Origin: Acidobacteriota bacterium
GTDB taxonomy: Bacteria > Acidobacteriota > Blastocatellia > Pyrinomonadales > Pyrinomonadaceae
Direction of reading: 5' to 3'
Assembly (NCBI GenBank): GCA_019639115.1
Contig: JAHBSM010000001.1
Location: 310,001 to 374,000, forward strand
DNA length: 64,000 nt
The position numbers were made by a program, and so were the translations under genes. Under the pieces are notes generated by a model that did no database searches, was not told the origin of the DNA, and saw only the letters and a list, made by a program, of their open reading frames with translations. This document shows positions 63,824-64,000 of this stretch, piece by piece. Position 1 is the stretch's first letter. Every line of letters begins with the position of its first letter.

Positions 63824-64000
63824 ATGACCCAGCCTAGATCAATCTCATACCGACGCGAGGGCACTGTCGCCGACATTGCGGCAGGCGAATCCTCATGTCC
63901 CGTTTGTGCGCGTGACGGGCGAGACGAGTATGTGCCGCTGATAGCGCTGCCTGACGATCTGGCGCGCCTGATCCGAGCGAACGCTCCTGACACGGCCGAG
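63824..64000 (+). CDS. Cut-off protein with a CxxC motif (start only)
   Basis: An open frame starts at the ATG at 63824 and runs to the window end without a stop, giving 59 residues. It contains SCPVCARDGRDEYVPLIALP, which could be half of a zinc-binding site, followed by a helix-like LARLIRANAPDTAE. Proteins of the DUF1003 group begin with a similar CxxC segment, but this is only a resemblance. Too little is visible to name a function. Confidence 0.45.
   Translation, partial: MTQPRSISYRREGTVADIAAGESSCPVCARDGRDEYVPLIALPDDLARLIRANAPDTAE

Overview
The window is chromosomal DNA of a Gram-negative-type bacterium. The mixture of a eukaryotic-like Ser/Thr kinase carrying a TolB-like domain and TPRs, PEGA-TPR and DUF4388-TPR proteins, a pilB/pilT/pilC locus and many surface-glycan genes, in DNA of moderately high G+C, suggests an acidobacterium (Blastocatellia-like). 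That assignment is an inference from gene content; no rRNA marker is present.

Layout. (1) 1-14781, minus strand: a surface-polysaccharide cluster with a cut-off membrane protein, a NodU-type carbamoyltransferase, two sugar-nucleotide SDR enzymes (one a UDP-glucuronate decarboxylase type), six glycosyltransferases, two FkbM methyltransferases, a Wzx-like flippase and a chimeric glycosyltransferase relic. Many genes overlap as ATGA/TTGA. About 3.1-13.07 kb is visibly AT-richer than the rest, and the composition changes inside the flippase gene. (2) 15066-16461: a YcaC-type hydrolase divergent from a TetR regulator, with twin palindromic operators between them. (3) 16634-19882, minus: response regulator, histidine kinase, PepSY protein and a four-repeat COG4705-type membrane protein. 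(4) 19975-22276: thiC under a TPP riboswitch, and a CAT-anticodon tRNA with promoter and terminator. (5) 22369-24624: a CPA2 antiporter and a PEGA/TPR protein. (6) 24689-30075: pilB, a secreted very basic protein, pilT, pilC and a clear terminator. (7) 30138-45307: a second glycan cluster, mostly plus strand, with GT2, flippase, a deacetylase-like protein, a heparinase II/III-like protein, glycosyltransferases, an AsnB-type amidotransferase, a FemAB/GNAT-like transferase and a methyltransferase; one membrane-anchored beta-helix protein lies on the opposite strand. (8) 45330-64000: mixed housekeeping and envelope genes: Ser/Thr kinase, glutaredoxin, small 2Fe-2S protein, M13 peptidase, PlsC acyltransferase, TonB-C protein, HD phosphohydrolase, TPR protein, SMC, DUF4388 protein, META/DUF4377 protein, DUF58 protein, patatin-like protein and a cut-off gene.

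How they fit together. Clusters 1 and 7 each contain a flippase, transferases and decorating enzymes, so each could build and export a lipid-linked glycan (Wzx-type logic); the polymerase and export channel are not recognisable inside the window. The pilus motor genes between them share the surface theme. The most unusual items are the acidic insertion in the SMC head, the basic secreted protein inside the pil locus, the AsnB/FemAB-like/deacetylase-like glycan decoration set, the mosaic flippase and the fused glycosyltransferase relic. No CRISPR array, prophage or insertion sequence was seen.
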